Assembly (NCBI RefSeq): GCF_900105165.1
Contig: NZ_LT629740.1
Span: 124,001-188,000, forward strand
Length of the DNA stretch: 64,000 bases
Direction: 5' to 3'
From: Mucilaginibacter mallensis
GTDB taxonomy: Bacteria; Bacteroidota; Bacteroidia; Sphingobacteriales; Sphingobacteriaceae
Both the position numbers and the translations under genes were made by a program. Shown in pieces: positions 47,901-55,801 of this stretch (positions are counted from its first letter, which is position 1; the number at the start of each line of letters is the position of its first letter). The notes under the pieces are model-generated. The model did not search any database, had not been told where the DNA came from, and was given only the letters and a program-made list of their open reading frames with translations.

Positions 47901-48927
47901 TAATGTATATAGGTACGGCTTTAACGGTAAAGAGAATGATAATGAGGTAAAGGGGGTTGGAGATGAAATCGATTACGGGAATAGAATCTACGACCCGAGG
48001 GTGGGGCGGTTTCCAAGCATTGATCTGTTGCAACACCAATATGCTGGGCTGACACCTTATCAGTTTGCTTCGAATAGTCCAATAGCTGATATCGATCTAG
48101 ATGGTTTAGAAAAATATTACTATTTATTCGACGTAAACAAAAAGAATGGCATAACAAGTTTAAAAACGGTTGTCCAAACCAATGAGTCAAGTGGTTGGGA
48201 TTCATTCAAAGGTATTTTTCATTTGCCATCGGGTGACCCCGCTGAAGAGTATGAACGGCTGAAGGATTTTAGTGGTGATGTGATTAAAGGTATAAAAAGA
48301 ACCTTTGTATTAATTACACCATATGGTTATACAGTGCCTTTTGGCTCAGAAAAAGCATTAAGAGCGTTTGATTATTCAACTTATGATAAAAAGACACTTG
48401 ATCTGCATGCAATGTATATTCAAACCGGTATATTGGCAACCCCAGCTGAATTGCCGAGCGGATTGAACTCTGTGGAGACAACAACAGAGGGGGAATTATT
48501 GATCGAGGGTAAATTGATACAACAATCTAATGATGAAATAGCCAATGTCAGACCTACACCTTATCAATCAGAAAAAGACCTTGTTCCCGCAGATGCAGCA
48601 CCTCAAGTCGCCTTTAAAAATGGAAAACCGGTTAGTTCCCGGACAGTGGGGAGTGTGAGACCGGATGGATATAATACTTCAGAAGCCATATCAACTGAAA
48701 TAAAGAATTATAATGTGAGTACTCAGCAAGGAAGAACAAGTTTGGTAAATAATGTAGTAAAACAAGTGCGTCAAAGACTGTCAAATCTTCCAAGAGGCTC
48801 AACGCAAAATATTATTATTGACACAAGAGGACAAGAAGTGAATCAATCAATTTTGAATAATATAAAAAATCGTATAACTACACAAGCTGGTAGTCAAAAC
48901 GTTAATGTCATGTTTAAAACGAACTAA
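44962..48927 (+). CDS. Displaced Rhs cassette 2 with PD-(D/E)XK nuclease-like tail
   Basis: A 1321-residue frame whose first 17 or so residues come from the repeat unit, not from an Rhs gene. Homology to the full-length protein starts at the Cys codon at 45015 (matching 40633) and keeps a constant offset of 4382 bp until about 46822. It lacks signal peptide and shell and is probably not translated in place. The core then diverges but ends normally (SNSPIADIDLDGLE). The tail (residues 1051-1321) is AT-rich and new. Near its end are SVRPDG (Asp1235) and STEIKNYNV (Glu1246-x-Lys1248), then IIIDTRGQEV, a restriction-endonuclease-like toxin layout. Its own immunity-like gene follows 1 bp later. 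Confidence 0.8.
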   Translation: MPVQYERIARPKGTPKNCVENAVSKAVESGLADYDAYIALQRQNFMTSYINTCSLAKANANMVGVQQEYHYTLYYYDQADNLARTIPPEGVTLVNPNLFSYIDHVRDVDTATVSYSYNGPETASSLPAALTTLSATLSATTGAVEMWLYNASLNHYHWVEVTPDQKYLFQLGIAGSTLNIDVYPLKSPNATTVQLMPTTGHYQADISAALPLYPFTHVVFQGSSLGSGTTLPQIYLNGQALTVSTSGTPGPFGFTIKVGSSVIIYPDSNQSLKHMRLYNHLLSPATIAADAANNYFSATDLSYTGWYRFNIPAPGTPPTTVNGTSDETTNVDLYPGHVLPTSYTYNATNQVTTQQSPDGGTNRFWYDLLSRLVISQNDKQLAANNYSYTQYDSIGRITEVGQKNYMGSTLGSPDYLSNATITAFNTAGANSQITDTYYDNPVPTVSGNTNGIATLPGQSNLRKRVAASTYTETQGSPVLRATYYNYDIDGNVKTLWQQVDGIYQNSTNTGLKRIDYEYDLVSGKVNFVRYQDGQPDAFYYQYNYDADNRLTKAWSSTTAMVDTTTGSYLPKTTAKQDAAYYYYLHGPLRRMELGDSTTKVQGVDYAYTLQGWLKGVNSTSGTAALDMGQDGATVARDAYGYSLGYYTNDYNPIGGSGYAAFALKYTAATGDITGQSLYNGNISNATLAINQLGTTVGYTYHYDQLNRLKKMRQHTGISGTSWDRSSITLNYQENAMYDGNGNILTYGRNGAAPTAQTIDSLTYNYPKTSGRLSSNRLQNINDAIANSNYTGDLTNQTNATNYRYDAIGNLIYDAQSNITGNDGTNAITWSVYGKIQSIYKTTGTISYTYDPSGQRVSKMANGLTTYYIRDAQGNTLAIYDNAHSNLNWKEQQLYGSSRLGLWTPNENLSSNNATAIWDTTGSKQYELTNHLGNVLETITDKRLQHTTDNSNIDYYLADVSTAQDYYPFGMLMPGRQYSFFNVYRYGFNGKENDNEVKGVGDEIDYGNRIYDPRVGRFPSIDLLQHQYAGLTPYQFASNSPIADIDLDGLEKYYYLFDVNKKNGITSLKTVVQTNESSGWDSFKGIFHLPSGDPAEEYERLKDFSGDVIKGIKRTFVLITPYGYTVPFGSEKALRAFDYSTYDKKTLDLHAMYIQTGILATPAELPSGLNSVETTTEGELLIEGKLIQQSNDEIANVRPTPYQSEKDLVPADAAPQVAFKNGKPVSSRTVGSVRPDGYNTSEAISTEIKNYNVSTQQGRTSLVNNVVKQVRQRLSNLPRGSTQNIIIDTRGQEVNQSILNNIKNRITTQAGSQNVNVMFKTN

Positions 48928-48928
48928 T

Positions 48929-49252
48929 ATGTTAGATCAAATCAATACTTATAAGCTAGATTGGGATCCAATAACAGTTGATGGTTATAATGAAAATAAT
49001 AATGTGGTTACAATGGTTTTTAATTGTAATATTACAACTGAAAGTAAATATCAAGAGGTTGTCAAATATGTCGTTGGTCGGACTCTTTGGTGTAGTTATA
49101 ATCTCCCCTCCAAAGCAATAATTACACTGTCATTTGATATTAGAGGACAAGGAGTAATAATGACTAAATCAAATATGTTTAAATTGGAATTGCTAGAAAA
49201 GATTAACGTTTTTCAAATCGATAACCAGATTATAATTGATTTTTTAAGATAA
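48929..49252 (+). CDS. Putative immunity protein of Rhs cassette 2
   Basis: A 107-residue protein from the ATG at 48929, 1 bp after the toxin stop; an earlier ATG at 48905 inside the toxin gene is less likely. It is AT-rich, soluble and beta-rich (DPITVDGYNENNNVVTMVFN, KAIITLSFDIRGQGVI), with no signal peptide. Position and size fit a cognate immunity protein for the nuclease-like tail. A nearly immediate second small gene (49254) follows. Confidence 0.65.
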   Translation: MLDQINTYKLDWDPITVDGYNENNNVVTMVFNCNITTESKYQEVVKYVVGRTLWCSYNLPSKAIITLSFDIRGQGVIMTKSNMFKLELLEKINVFQIDNQIIIDFLR

Positions 49253-49253
49253 T

Positions 49254-49571
49254 ATGGCGCTTATTAACATTCTTGCTAAGACTACTAAAAGCATTAATTG
49301 GGATGAATTTCTTAAAAATTATTGGAGCTTAAACGTATCTACCGTTGAAGTATTTCCTATCCCAAAAGAGTTGGGATTTGACTATGATAGCGTTGGAATT
49401 AGTGTCCATGCAGGTTATGCCGATAGAAGTGTCGTGATATCCGAAATAGAACATTTAGTTACTTTTTTTAGATCGGAACCCTATAATTTGAAATTTATAG
49501 AATTATATGATGGTGTAGAAGTTCTTCCTGAAAATGTTATCATATTAATTAATAAATTATTACCGCCCTGA
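49254..49571 (+). CDS. Second immunity-like gene, possibly orphan
   Basis: A 105-residue soluble protein (WDEFLKNYWSLNVSTVEVFP, ISVHAGYADRSVVISEIEHL) starting 1 bp after the previous stop. It has no toxin of its own directly upstream. It may be a second immunity determinant for the same tail or the survivor of a cassette whose toxin was deleted. Followed by a short palindrome (GGGATAATTTATCCC, 49574-49588) and then cassette 3. Confidence 0.6.
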   Translation: MALINILAKTTKSINWDEFLKNYWSLNVSTVEVFPIPKELGFDYDSVGISVHAGYADRSVVISEIEHLVTFFRSEPYNLKFIELYDGVEVLPENVIILINKLLPP

Positions 49572-49654
49572 GGGGATAATTTATCCCGCGTTTCCCGAAT
49601 CTACAGGCCATGATTGTGCATAGCTTCAGTTACAGCTAAATATACATGATACAA

Positions 49655-51660
49655 ATAGCTCCGTCCAAAGCTCACAGGACATGGGCCGCGACTCCTTGCC
49701 AATCCCAAGGGATGCCTACGGCTACAGCCTGTATTATTATACTGCCGATTACACGCCTATCGGCGGTACAAACCCATTCTCCACTGCCCCGGCAGGCCTT
49801 AGCACGTTTAATTCATTGTATAATGGCAACATAGCTGCCATGAGTACGAACATAACGAAGCTAACCGACCCATGGCACTATTATACCTATAGATACGATC
49901 AGCTCAACAGGTTGAAAGGTACCAGCGTTTACAAGGCAGGCAGCATGGCCACCCCGGTAACTGACTATCAGGAAAACTTTACATATGATGGTAATGGCAA
50001 TATCCTCACGGCCATGCGCAACGCAGGCGCTGCCATTGCGATGGATAACCTGACCTACAGATACAACCATAACACCAGCGGCAGGCTCACCAATAACGAA
50101 CTGAACTATATAACTGATGCCGTAACCACCCACAACTGGCCCTACGGACTGAACAACCAAAGTATAAATAACTATACCTATGATGCCATCGGCAATATGA
50201 CGGCAGACGTAGCCGATACCATCAGCAATATCAACTGGACAGTTTATAACAAGATCCAAAGCCTGACCAACAGCAAAGGCACGATTACTTACACCTATGA
50301 CCCATCCGGCCAAAGGGTAAGCAAAACACTAAATGGCATCACCACCTGGTACATCAGGGATGCGCAAGGTAATACCCTCGCATTATATGACAATAAGCAC
50401 AGTGCCATTAATTGGAAAGAGCAGGACCTGTATGGCTCATCACGGCTAGGCATGTGGCAACCCGGCGTAACGTTAAGCACTAACAACGCGCAAGCAGTAT
50501 GGGATACCACAGGCAGTAAGCAGTATGAGTTAAGCAACCATTTAGGCAATGTATTGGTTACCATCAGCGATAAACGGGTACAGCACAGCAGCAATGGCAC
50601 AGCCATAGACTATTTTGATGCCGACATAGCCACCGCGCAGGAATACTATGCCTTTGGCGGCTTAATGCCGGGCAGGACTTATGTACAGGCCAGTAATTAC
50701 CGTTATGGGTTTAATGGGAAGGAGAATGATAATGATGTGAAGGGAACCGGGAATCAGATTGATTATGGGATGAGGATATATGATCCGAGGGTAGGAAAAT
50801 TTTTGAGCGTGGATCCACTTGAGGAATCATATTCTTGGAATAGTTCTTATGCCTTTGCTGAAAATCAACCGATATGGGCAATAGATTTAGATGGACTAGA
50901 AAAAATAACTATTCATCAAGCAACATTTGCTCCATTTGATTATTTTGGTAACATTTTCCCATTTCAGAAACCGTATAAAGGAGACGGAAACAGAGGCTTC
51001 AACACATTACCAGAGGGCAAAAATAATACATCACGAATATATTCAATTACAAAAATAGATTTGGCAACTTCTCAACAAATAGGAGAAACAGTAGTACATA
51101 GTTTCCCATCAATTGGTCCTAAAAACTTTTATGGCAAAAATGGCTCAACACAAGCAAGTCCTAACGAATTTACTATTGTAGACAATCAATTTGGAGAAAC
51201 AGTGGTATCAGTTAATATTACTGGTCATGATGGGCGAATAGATAATTTGTTAGCCCCCGATATTAGCTGGACAGGAAATTATATATTTGATACACAAACT
51301 AAAGGGGCTATCGAAGTAAAATCAAATGTTCTAGGTAAGGGATTTCCAGCATACCAAGATTATATTGAAGATTCAAAAGGGCAAAAAGTATTATTAAATA
51401 CTTATGCCCCGCCATCAAAAGATGCAATTATGAATTTACTTTATAATAGTGGAAAAGGAGATTATGGAGGTACTGATATTAAAATTGGCGTGAACGCAAA
51501 AGGTAACTTTACGGGTACTTTAGAAGTTAAGGAGAGAAGTAACGTTCCTTTTTTAAAAGCTATATTTACTGGAAAATTGTATGAATGGAAAAAATATACA
51601 ATTGAAGATTGGAATAAAAAACAAAGTAGTAAGCCGGCAGTACAACCCACAACGAATTAG
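49655..51660 (+). CDS. Displaced Rhs cassette 3 with uncharacterised tail
   Basis: Homology with the full-length Rhs gene begins at about 49655 (TCCGTnCAAAGCTC, matching about 42436) and runs at a constant offset of 7222 bp to about 50735; the first ATG in frame is 49681 (659 residues). It retains only the last part of the core (from MGRDSLPIPRDAYGYSLYYY) through SVDPLEESYSWNSSYAF and IDLDGLE. A 252-residue AT-rich tail follows (residues 408-659). The tail has KGDGNRGFN and SRIYSITKIDL, which recalls the 'F-x-GD-x-R' pattern of DUF3238-type proteins, and a later GHDGRID. Family not established. The next gene is a lipoprotein. Confidence 0.78.
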
Positions 51661-51661
51661 T

Positions 51662-52069
51662 ATGAAAATAGAAAAGAAACTTATAATGATTTTTTTACCT
51701 GTATTTTTATTTAGTTGTACTAAAGATATGGAAAAAGAGACATGGATTGTGCCATGTGGATATACTGGAACACTAACAGTGTATTTTAATAGTAAAGTAG
51801 CACAGCATTCTGAAAATCGAATATATAAGTTCAACAACAAAGGAGTATATTATACCAATTTAAATTCTAATGAAGGTTTTACTACTGATTTTAACCAAAC
51901 GCTTAATATTTTAATTGATTGTAATGGTCATTATCAAAAAATATCATTTTTTGATAATGATAATCCCGACACATCAAAATTAATTTCTGGTCAAAAATAT
52001 GCAACTTATTTTTTGACTGGGAAAGATGGTTTATTTAACGAAAGTTTGTCAATATTGACAAAAAAATGA
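51662..52069 (+). CDS. Putative lipoprotein immunity protein of Rhs cassette 3
   Basis: The ATG at 51662 lies 1 bp after the cassette 3 stop and gives a clear lipoprotein signal (MKIEKKLIMIFLPVFLFSC, lipobox Cys at residue 19), so it is preferred over an in-frame start inside the toxin gene. The 135-residue protein continues with WIVPCGYTGTLTVYFNS, similar in pattern to DUF6843-type lipoproteins. Being membrane-anchored, it would protect the periplasm or outer membrane, which suggests that tail 3 acts outside the cytoplasm. That is inference. Confidence 0.7.
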   Translation: MKIEKKLIMIFLPVFLFSCTKDMEKETWIVPCGYTGTLTVYFNSKVAQHSENRIYKFNNKGVYYTNLNSNEGFTTDFNQTLNILIDCNGHYQKISFFDNDNPDTSKLISGQKYATYFLTGKDGLFNESLSILTKK

Positions 52070-52083
52070 AATAATTTACTTTG

Positions 52084-52395
52084 GGTAATGTATCAAATGT
52101 GTGGGTGAATAATCATCTATTTGAAAATCAACTATAATCTATAAATTTAAAATAAGAAATCGATTAAAAGGGTGGTATTTAATACCACCCTTTTTGTTTT
52201 AGTGTGAAATTGAGATTATAACTAGCTGAAAACAAGGGATATTTAACTATTGCTGTGTGCCACACTGTGCCACGTGTTCCACCTGTTTCATATGTGTCGT
52301 GGCACACCCCGCGTTAGTGATAGCAGCGGTACCGGCCTCGCGCCTAATGCCTGTAGGCGTATGAGCGGATAGCACGGGCCGGAGGCAACGCCCAA
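52084..52395. repeat. Intergenic repeat unit, copy 2
   Basis: Second full copy of the unit at 44688-45012, with the same order of modules and its own terminator (52166-52194) and GTGCCAC cluster (52254-52307). It again lies directly after an immunity-like gene and directly before Rhs core DNA (52411-52480). Confidence 0.8.
52166..52194 (+). terminator. Intrinsic terminator in repeat unit 2
   Basis: Perfect arms AAAAGGGTGGTATT and AATACCACCCTTTT with almost no loop, ending in TTTTTGTTTT. Same place in the unit as the hairpin at 44771-44800 though the arm ends differ, meaning the stem is conserved while its bases changed. Confidence 0.85.
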
Positions 52396-52410
52396 AACAT
52401 AAACATCCAC

Positions 52411-52480
52411 TTACACCGGCTGGTACCGCTTTAACATACCCGCGCCGGGCGTTCCGCCAACCACGGTTAATGGTACGAGT
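52411..52480 (+). pseudogene. Relic of a further Rhs core copy
   Basis: About 70 bp matching the full-length core at about 41491-41560 (TACACCGGCTGGTACCGCTT and the following GCGCCGGGC, CCGCCAACCACGGTTAATGG blocks). It is bounded on the left by repeat unit 2 and on the right by repeat unit 3, so it looks like a cassette reduced by deletion between repeats. No frame of its own. Confidence 0.85.
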
Positions 52481-52620
52481 GGTAATGTATCAAATATGTG
52501 GGTAAATAGCCATCTGTTTGAAAATCAAAGATAATTTATAAATTTTAAATAAGAAAACTTGTTTAGCGGGTGGTATGTAAATACCCCCCGTTTTGTTTAA
52601 GTGTGAAATTTAGAGCGTAA
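52481..52620. repeat. Intergenic repeat unit, copy 3 (left part)
   Basis: GGTAATGTATCAAATATGTG at the start and the terminator hairpin 52567-52590 (CGGGTGGTAT with one mismatch in the right arm ATACCCCCCG, then TTTTG) match units 1 and 2, but the similarity stops near TAACTAATTGATAAAT just before the transposase ATG. The GGTAATG beginning resembles ends of IS1-family elements, so unit 3 might be the left end of the IS; no matching right end was found. Confidence 0.7.
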
Positions 52621-52631
52621 CTAATTGATAA

Positions 52632-53336
52632 ATGAATAGGTGTAATAAAAGTGTGGTTAATCCTTTGTGTAATGGTTGTAATGGGTTAACCATAAAACAT
52701 GGGTTAGTGCATTGCAGGCAACGTTATCGGTGTAAGAATTGTAAAAGAACACAAATGGGCTTATATAAGAATAATGCATGCAGTCTATTTATCAACAATA
52801 AAATAGTCAATTATATAAAAGAAGGATGCGGTATAAGGAGCATTGCCAGGTTATTGCAAATTTCTACAAGTACAGTGCTTCGTCGGATTAAAGATATTGC
52901 TAATTGTATTAAAAAGCCTCTAATGAGAAGTGGTCGGATATTTGAAGTTGACGAGCTACGTACTTATATCGGCAATAAAAATAAAGAGTGCTGGGTAATT
53001 TATGCTTTGGATAAGGAGACCGGGCAGGTGGCTGATTTAAAAGTTGGGAGGCGAACAAAAACAAATGTGAAAAGAGTTATCGATACGCTTTTGATAGCGA
53101 AATGCAAACAGATATATACAGACGGGCTAGGATTGTACCAGCAAATACTTCCTACAACTATTCATAAAGTAAAGCGTTACGGTACTAATAAAATAGAGCG
53201 CAAAAACCTAAGTCTGCGTACGCACCTTAAGCGATTGAACAGAAGATCTATTTGCTATTCAAAAAAAGCAGTTATGTTGGAGGCTTGTTTGAAAATATAC
53301 TTCTGGTATGATGGTTGCCAATTTGCTTTACCTTGA
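52632..53336 (+). mobile_element. IS1-family transposase, single ORF
   Basis: A 234-residue transposase. The N-terminal zinc-finger and HTH (CNGCNGLTIKHGLVHCRQRY, CKNCKRTQ, then GIRSIARLLQISTSTVLRRI) correspond to InsA. The catalytic part (EVDELRTYIGNKNKECWVIY as first acidic strand, YTDGLGLYQQILP as the second, and the C-terminal ERKNLSLRTHLKRLNRRSIC) corresponds to InsB of IS1. The ORF is uninterrupted, without the usual insA-insB frameshift, as in many Bacteroidota members. Inverted ends and target duplication could not be defined. It stands at the right border of the cassette array. Confidence 0.9.
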
Positions 53337-53764
53337 TTTATTTATAAAGAATAAAATCCTGGATACCCGCGTAACAAAGACTTTTTTATTGCAAAAACAT
53401 TCATTATATTTGTGTAACAAGTTCATTGACTATTATTTATACGGATAAACAGGCTACAAAGCCACCAAATAAGAACACATTAAATGTGCCCTATTCGGTG
53501 CCCGTTCCTGTTTGTTTTCGATATAACATATTGAATATTATAGATTTAAATGGCCGGTTCATCATCATGCCATCCCGACAGTTTTCGCCATATGGAGTAA
53601 AGACTTGAAATTTCTGCGTAAAAAAGCCATCCCTGAATAGGGATGGCTTTTTTATTATAATTTAATAAAAATTGGACCATAATTTATATAAAATGAGCAG
53701 GTTATATAACGCCAGCCCTCTCGTTACATTAAGATTCGCAACCCGAATATGATCCTTATAAAAC
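53337..53764. other. Intergenic region with promoter-like and terminator signals
   Basis: No credible gene. TATATTTG (53405-53412) fits the Bacteroidota -7 box. A TTG-started 60-codon frame (53426-53608, ending GRFIIMPSRQFSPYGVKT) is open but lacks any recognisable feature. It ends just before the hairpin at 53621-53655, so a short non-coding transcript between the two signals is possible. Confidence 0.4.
53621..53655. terminator. Bidirectional intrinsic terminator
   Basis: AAAAAAGCCATCCCT, a short loop GAAT, then AGGGATGGCTTTTTTATT: a perfect GC-containing stem with T-runs on both strands. It separates the rightward Rhs/IS block from the leftward genes to its right. Confidence 0.85.
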
Positions 53765-54964
53765 TTAAGGAGCTGGACAAGCTAACATGGATACAGTCGT
53801 CTCGCAATAAGGGAGGAAGTCTTGCGAAAAATATGTATGGATATTAAAGTTCCCTACCTGTGTGTCGAATGTTTGTTCTTTTTGATCGGGGCTTATTTTG
53901 TCGAAACCATTCAAAATGAACGATAAAAGATTAGCTAAGGGCGACCCCGACACCAGATTTATCAATTTATTTTTAATAGTATCTTTACTATTTGATGTGT
54001 TATTCATCAGGCCAACAGAAAATACTACGTTAAATAAATTAGGCGTTGGTTTATAATCTTTGTATAGATCGATTTTGTAGGTGGACAGATTTAACTCTTT
54101 CTTTTTTGCCGTCAATAACGAATCTATCAATTTTAGCTTCGTTTCGGTGGTTTTATAATAAATACTATCGCTCGATAATAAAAGTGAGTCAATTGAAGGC
54201 ATTATCAGCCTAAAAAAGTTATATTCAAAAGATACCCCATTACCGGGGGTAATCGATTTTCCCAAAAAGCGGAAATCTTTTGAAAGTTGAATATATATCG
54301 TGTTGTATTTAGGAAGCCCGATAAACCGGTCATAAATAATGCTTTGCGAATAAGGGATATAGCCGGTTTGAAAAAAAAGCTCTTTATATTTTTCGCTTTG
54401 GTATGCCAATTGGTAGTTGTTATAAAGATTATTAGTTATGTAGCCCTTTCCTCCCAATTCCCATACTTCCGAACTGTCACATTCTAATCCGATCCTTTCA
54501 CCCAGACTCTTTAATATAGTGTTCTTATAATTTGAATCCAGATATGATCTGTCGTACTCAAATAAATCTAGTTCCAATATGTTATAATAAACAGAGTAAT
54601 GATTTGAGTTGTCTTTAAAAAAATCTAACGTACACCGGGGCGCATCCCTTCCAGATCCAATAGTAAATATATAGTATTGTTCCAGAGAGGTATCTGTTTC
54701 CACCAGATCTTTTCTAAAATCTAATTGGCTAATGAATTTATCAGCAAAGGCCTTAATTGAAGAGGTCGAATCATTGCCTATTCCACTCTTTGCAACCTTG
54801 AGAAACGAACTTAAAGTCTTGAGGATTCGTTTTTCTTTTAAATGAAATAGACTTTTGCTAAATACGCTGTTTGTAAAAAGACATATAAGCAAGCCAATTA
54901 CGCACATCGTTTTAACTGTTATGCGAATATAAATTGCCAAATATTTTTCGGGGATCTTGAACAT
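53765..54964 (-). CDS. Hypothetical secreted protein
   Basis: About 399 residues if started at the Met of MFKIPEKYLAI (54964), which gives a signal-like segment VKTMCVIGLLICLFTNSVFS soon after; the longer frame begins at 55024 (419 residues). The mature part is a soluble alpha/beta protein without recognised domain (FYLGSGRD-like text is YYIFTIGSGRDAPRCTLDFF; later NGVSFEYNFFRLIMPSIDSL). Its very end, FLPYCETTVSMLACPAP, has two Cys. AT-rich compared with neighbours. It precedes nothing on its strand until the terminator at 53621-53655. Function unknown. Confidence 0.7.
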   Translation of the reverse strand: MFKIPEKYLAIYIRITVKTMCVIGLLICLFTNSVFSKSLFHLKEKRILKTLSSFLKVAKSGIGNDSTSSIKAFADKFISQLDFRKDLVETDTSLEQYYIFTIGSGRDAPRCTLDFFKDNSNHYSVYYNILELDLFEYDRSYLDSNYKNTILKSLGERIGLECDSSEVWELGGKGYITNNLYNNYQLAYQSEKYKELFFQTGYIPYSQSIIYDRFIGLPKYNTIYIQLSKDFRFLGKSITPGNGVSFEYNFFRLIMPSIDSLLLSSDSIYYKTTETKLKLIDSLLTAKKKELNLSTYKIDLYKDYKPTPNLFNVVFSVGLMNNTSNSKDTIKNKLINLVSGSPLANLLSFILNGFDKISPDQKEQTFDTQVGNFNIHTYFSQDFLPYCETTVSMLACPAP

Positions 54965-55119
54965 GACTTTACAGTTACAGAAAGGCGACAATAAAAACAA
55001 TTGGTTTGTTGCTGGTAATTTCAAAAACTATTAAGCGTGCTTTTTGCTTAGGCAGTTAACTGTTTGAATTTAATGTTAAAATCAAATGCCAAGCATACAC
55101 TTAGCATTTGACATTTATA

Positions 55120-55779
55120 TTAACAGTTAAATCCAAGATTTACCCATCCATTGCATCCGCATTTATTTTGATACCCACCTATACAAATTTGATCGCCTTG
55201 ATAATAAGTTGATCCTCCGTAGGTACATTGGCAGTCCCTTGGTTGTATTTTTGGAGCTGAAGCAGCGTATCCGCCACAAATATTGTAACAAGAATAGCCA
55301 TTAGAGTTATCTTTAACAGAAACATTCCCAAAGCTATCCTCACAACAACATTGATTGCTTGGATTGTAGCAACCGTTGCCGCATGGTTGAAATCCCTGCG
55401 GGCATCCTAATGGCCTGGAAGGGTGCCCTGTGTTAGCGCCGCCTCTCAATGGTTCATCATGTGCATGAGGATTTTTCGCCTTACTAATAGCATTTTCAAT
55501 CAAGTCAGTGATTTTTACAGAGGCATCATTAACAAAAATTACTTCTACTACTTTGTGCCTTTTACCACAGCAAAAATGTCGCAACTCCGTTGGGATGATA
55601 CTTTCAATTAGATTTTTATTGACAATAAGCGAAGAGTCACAGCTGCACCCTCCACTTTCGTCAATCCAGGGAGTTAGTTTTACCTTCGTGTCATCGCCTG
55701 GCACTAATTCAATTGTGCAAAGAAAATTGCCAGTTGTTTGTTCATTCAAGAACTCTTCAAGAGTGATTTTTTGTTTCAT
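55120..55779 (-). CDS. Cysteine-rich protein, unknown function
   Basis: A 219-residue protein without signal peptide. It has 19 cysteines, 14 of them in the last 95 or so residues, in tight pairs and triplets (CNGC-like text: LGCPQGFQPCGNGCYNPSNQ, then QCCCED, YSCYNICGG, DCQCTYGG, KCGCNGW). The N-terminal 100 residues form a separate domain with leader-like text KITLEEFLNEQTTGNFLCTI, GCSCDS and HFCCGKRH. The hinge NPHAHDEPLRGGANTGHPS with a Gly-Gly is reminiscent of a processing site between a leader and an exported Cys-rich domain. No export or modification genes are next to it. It could bind metal, be a secreted disulfide-rich module, or be a peptide precursor. Confidence 0.6.
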   Translation of the reverse strand: MKQKITLEEFLNEQTTGNFLCTIELVPGDDTKVKLTPWIDESGGCSCDSSLIVNKNLIESIIPTELRHFCCGKRHKVVEVIFVNDASVKITDLIENAISKAKNPHAHDEPLRGGANTGHPSRPLGCPQGFQPCGNGCYNPSNQCCCEDSFGNVSVKDNSNGYSCYNICGGYAASAPKIQPRDCQCTYGGSTYYQGDQICIGGYQNKCGCNGWVNLGFNC

Positions 55780-55801
55780 TGTAAAAAGTTTTATGTTATG
55801 T

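Noticed and set aside
52481..53336. A fully delimited IS1 element with both inverted ends
   Set aside because: GGTAATG at 52481 resembles an IS1-type left end, but no complementary right end or target duplication was found after 53336, so only the transposase is called.
53426..53608. A 60-codon frame after the IS1 transposase
   Set aside because: It needs a TTG start and shows no motif, signal or conservation that I can see. Kept only as a possibility in the intergenic entry.
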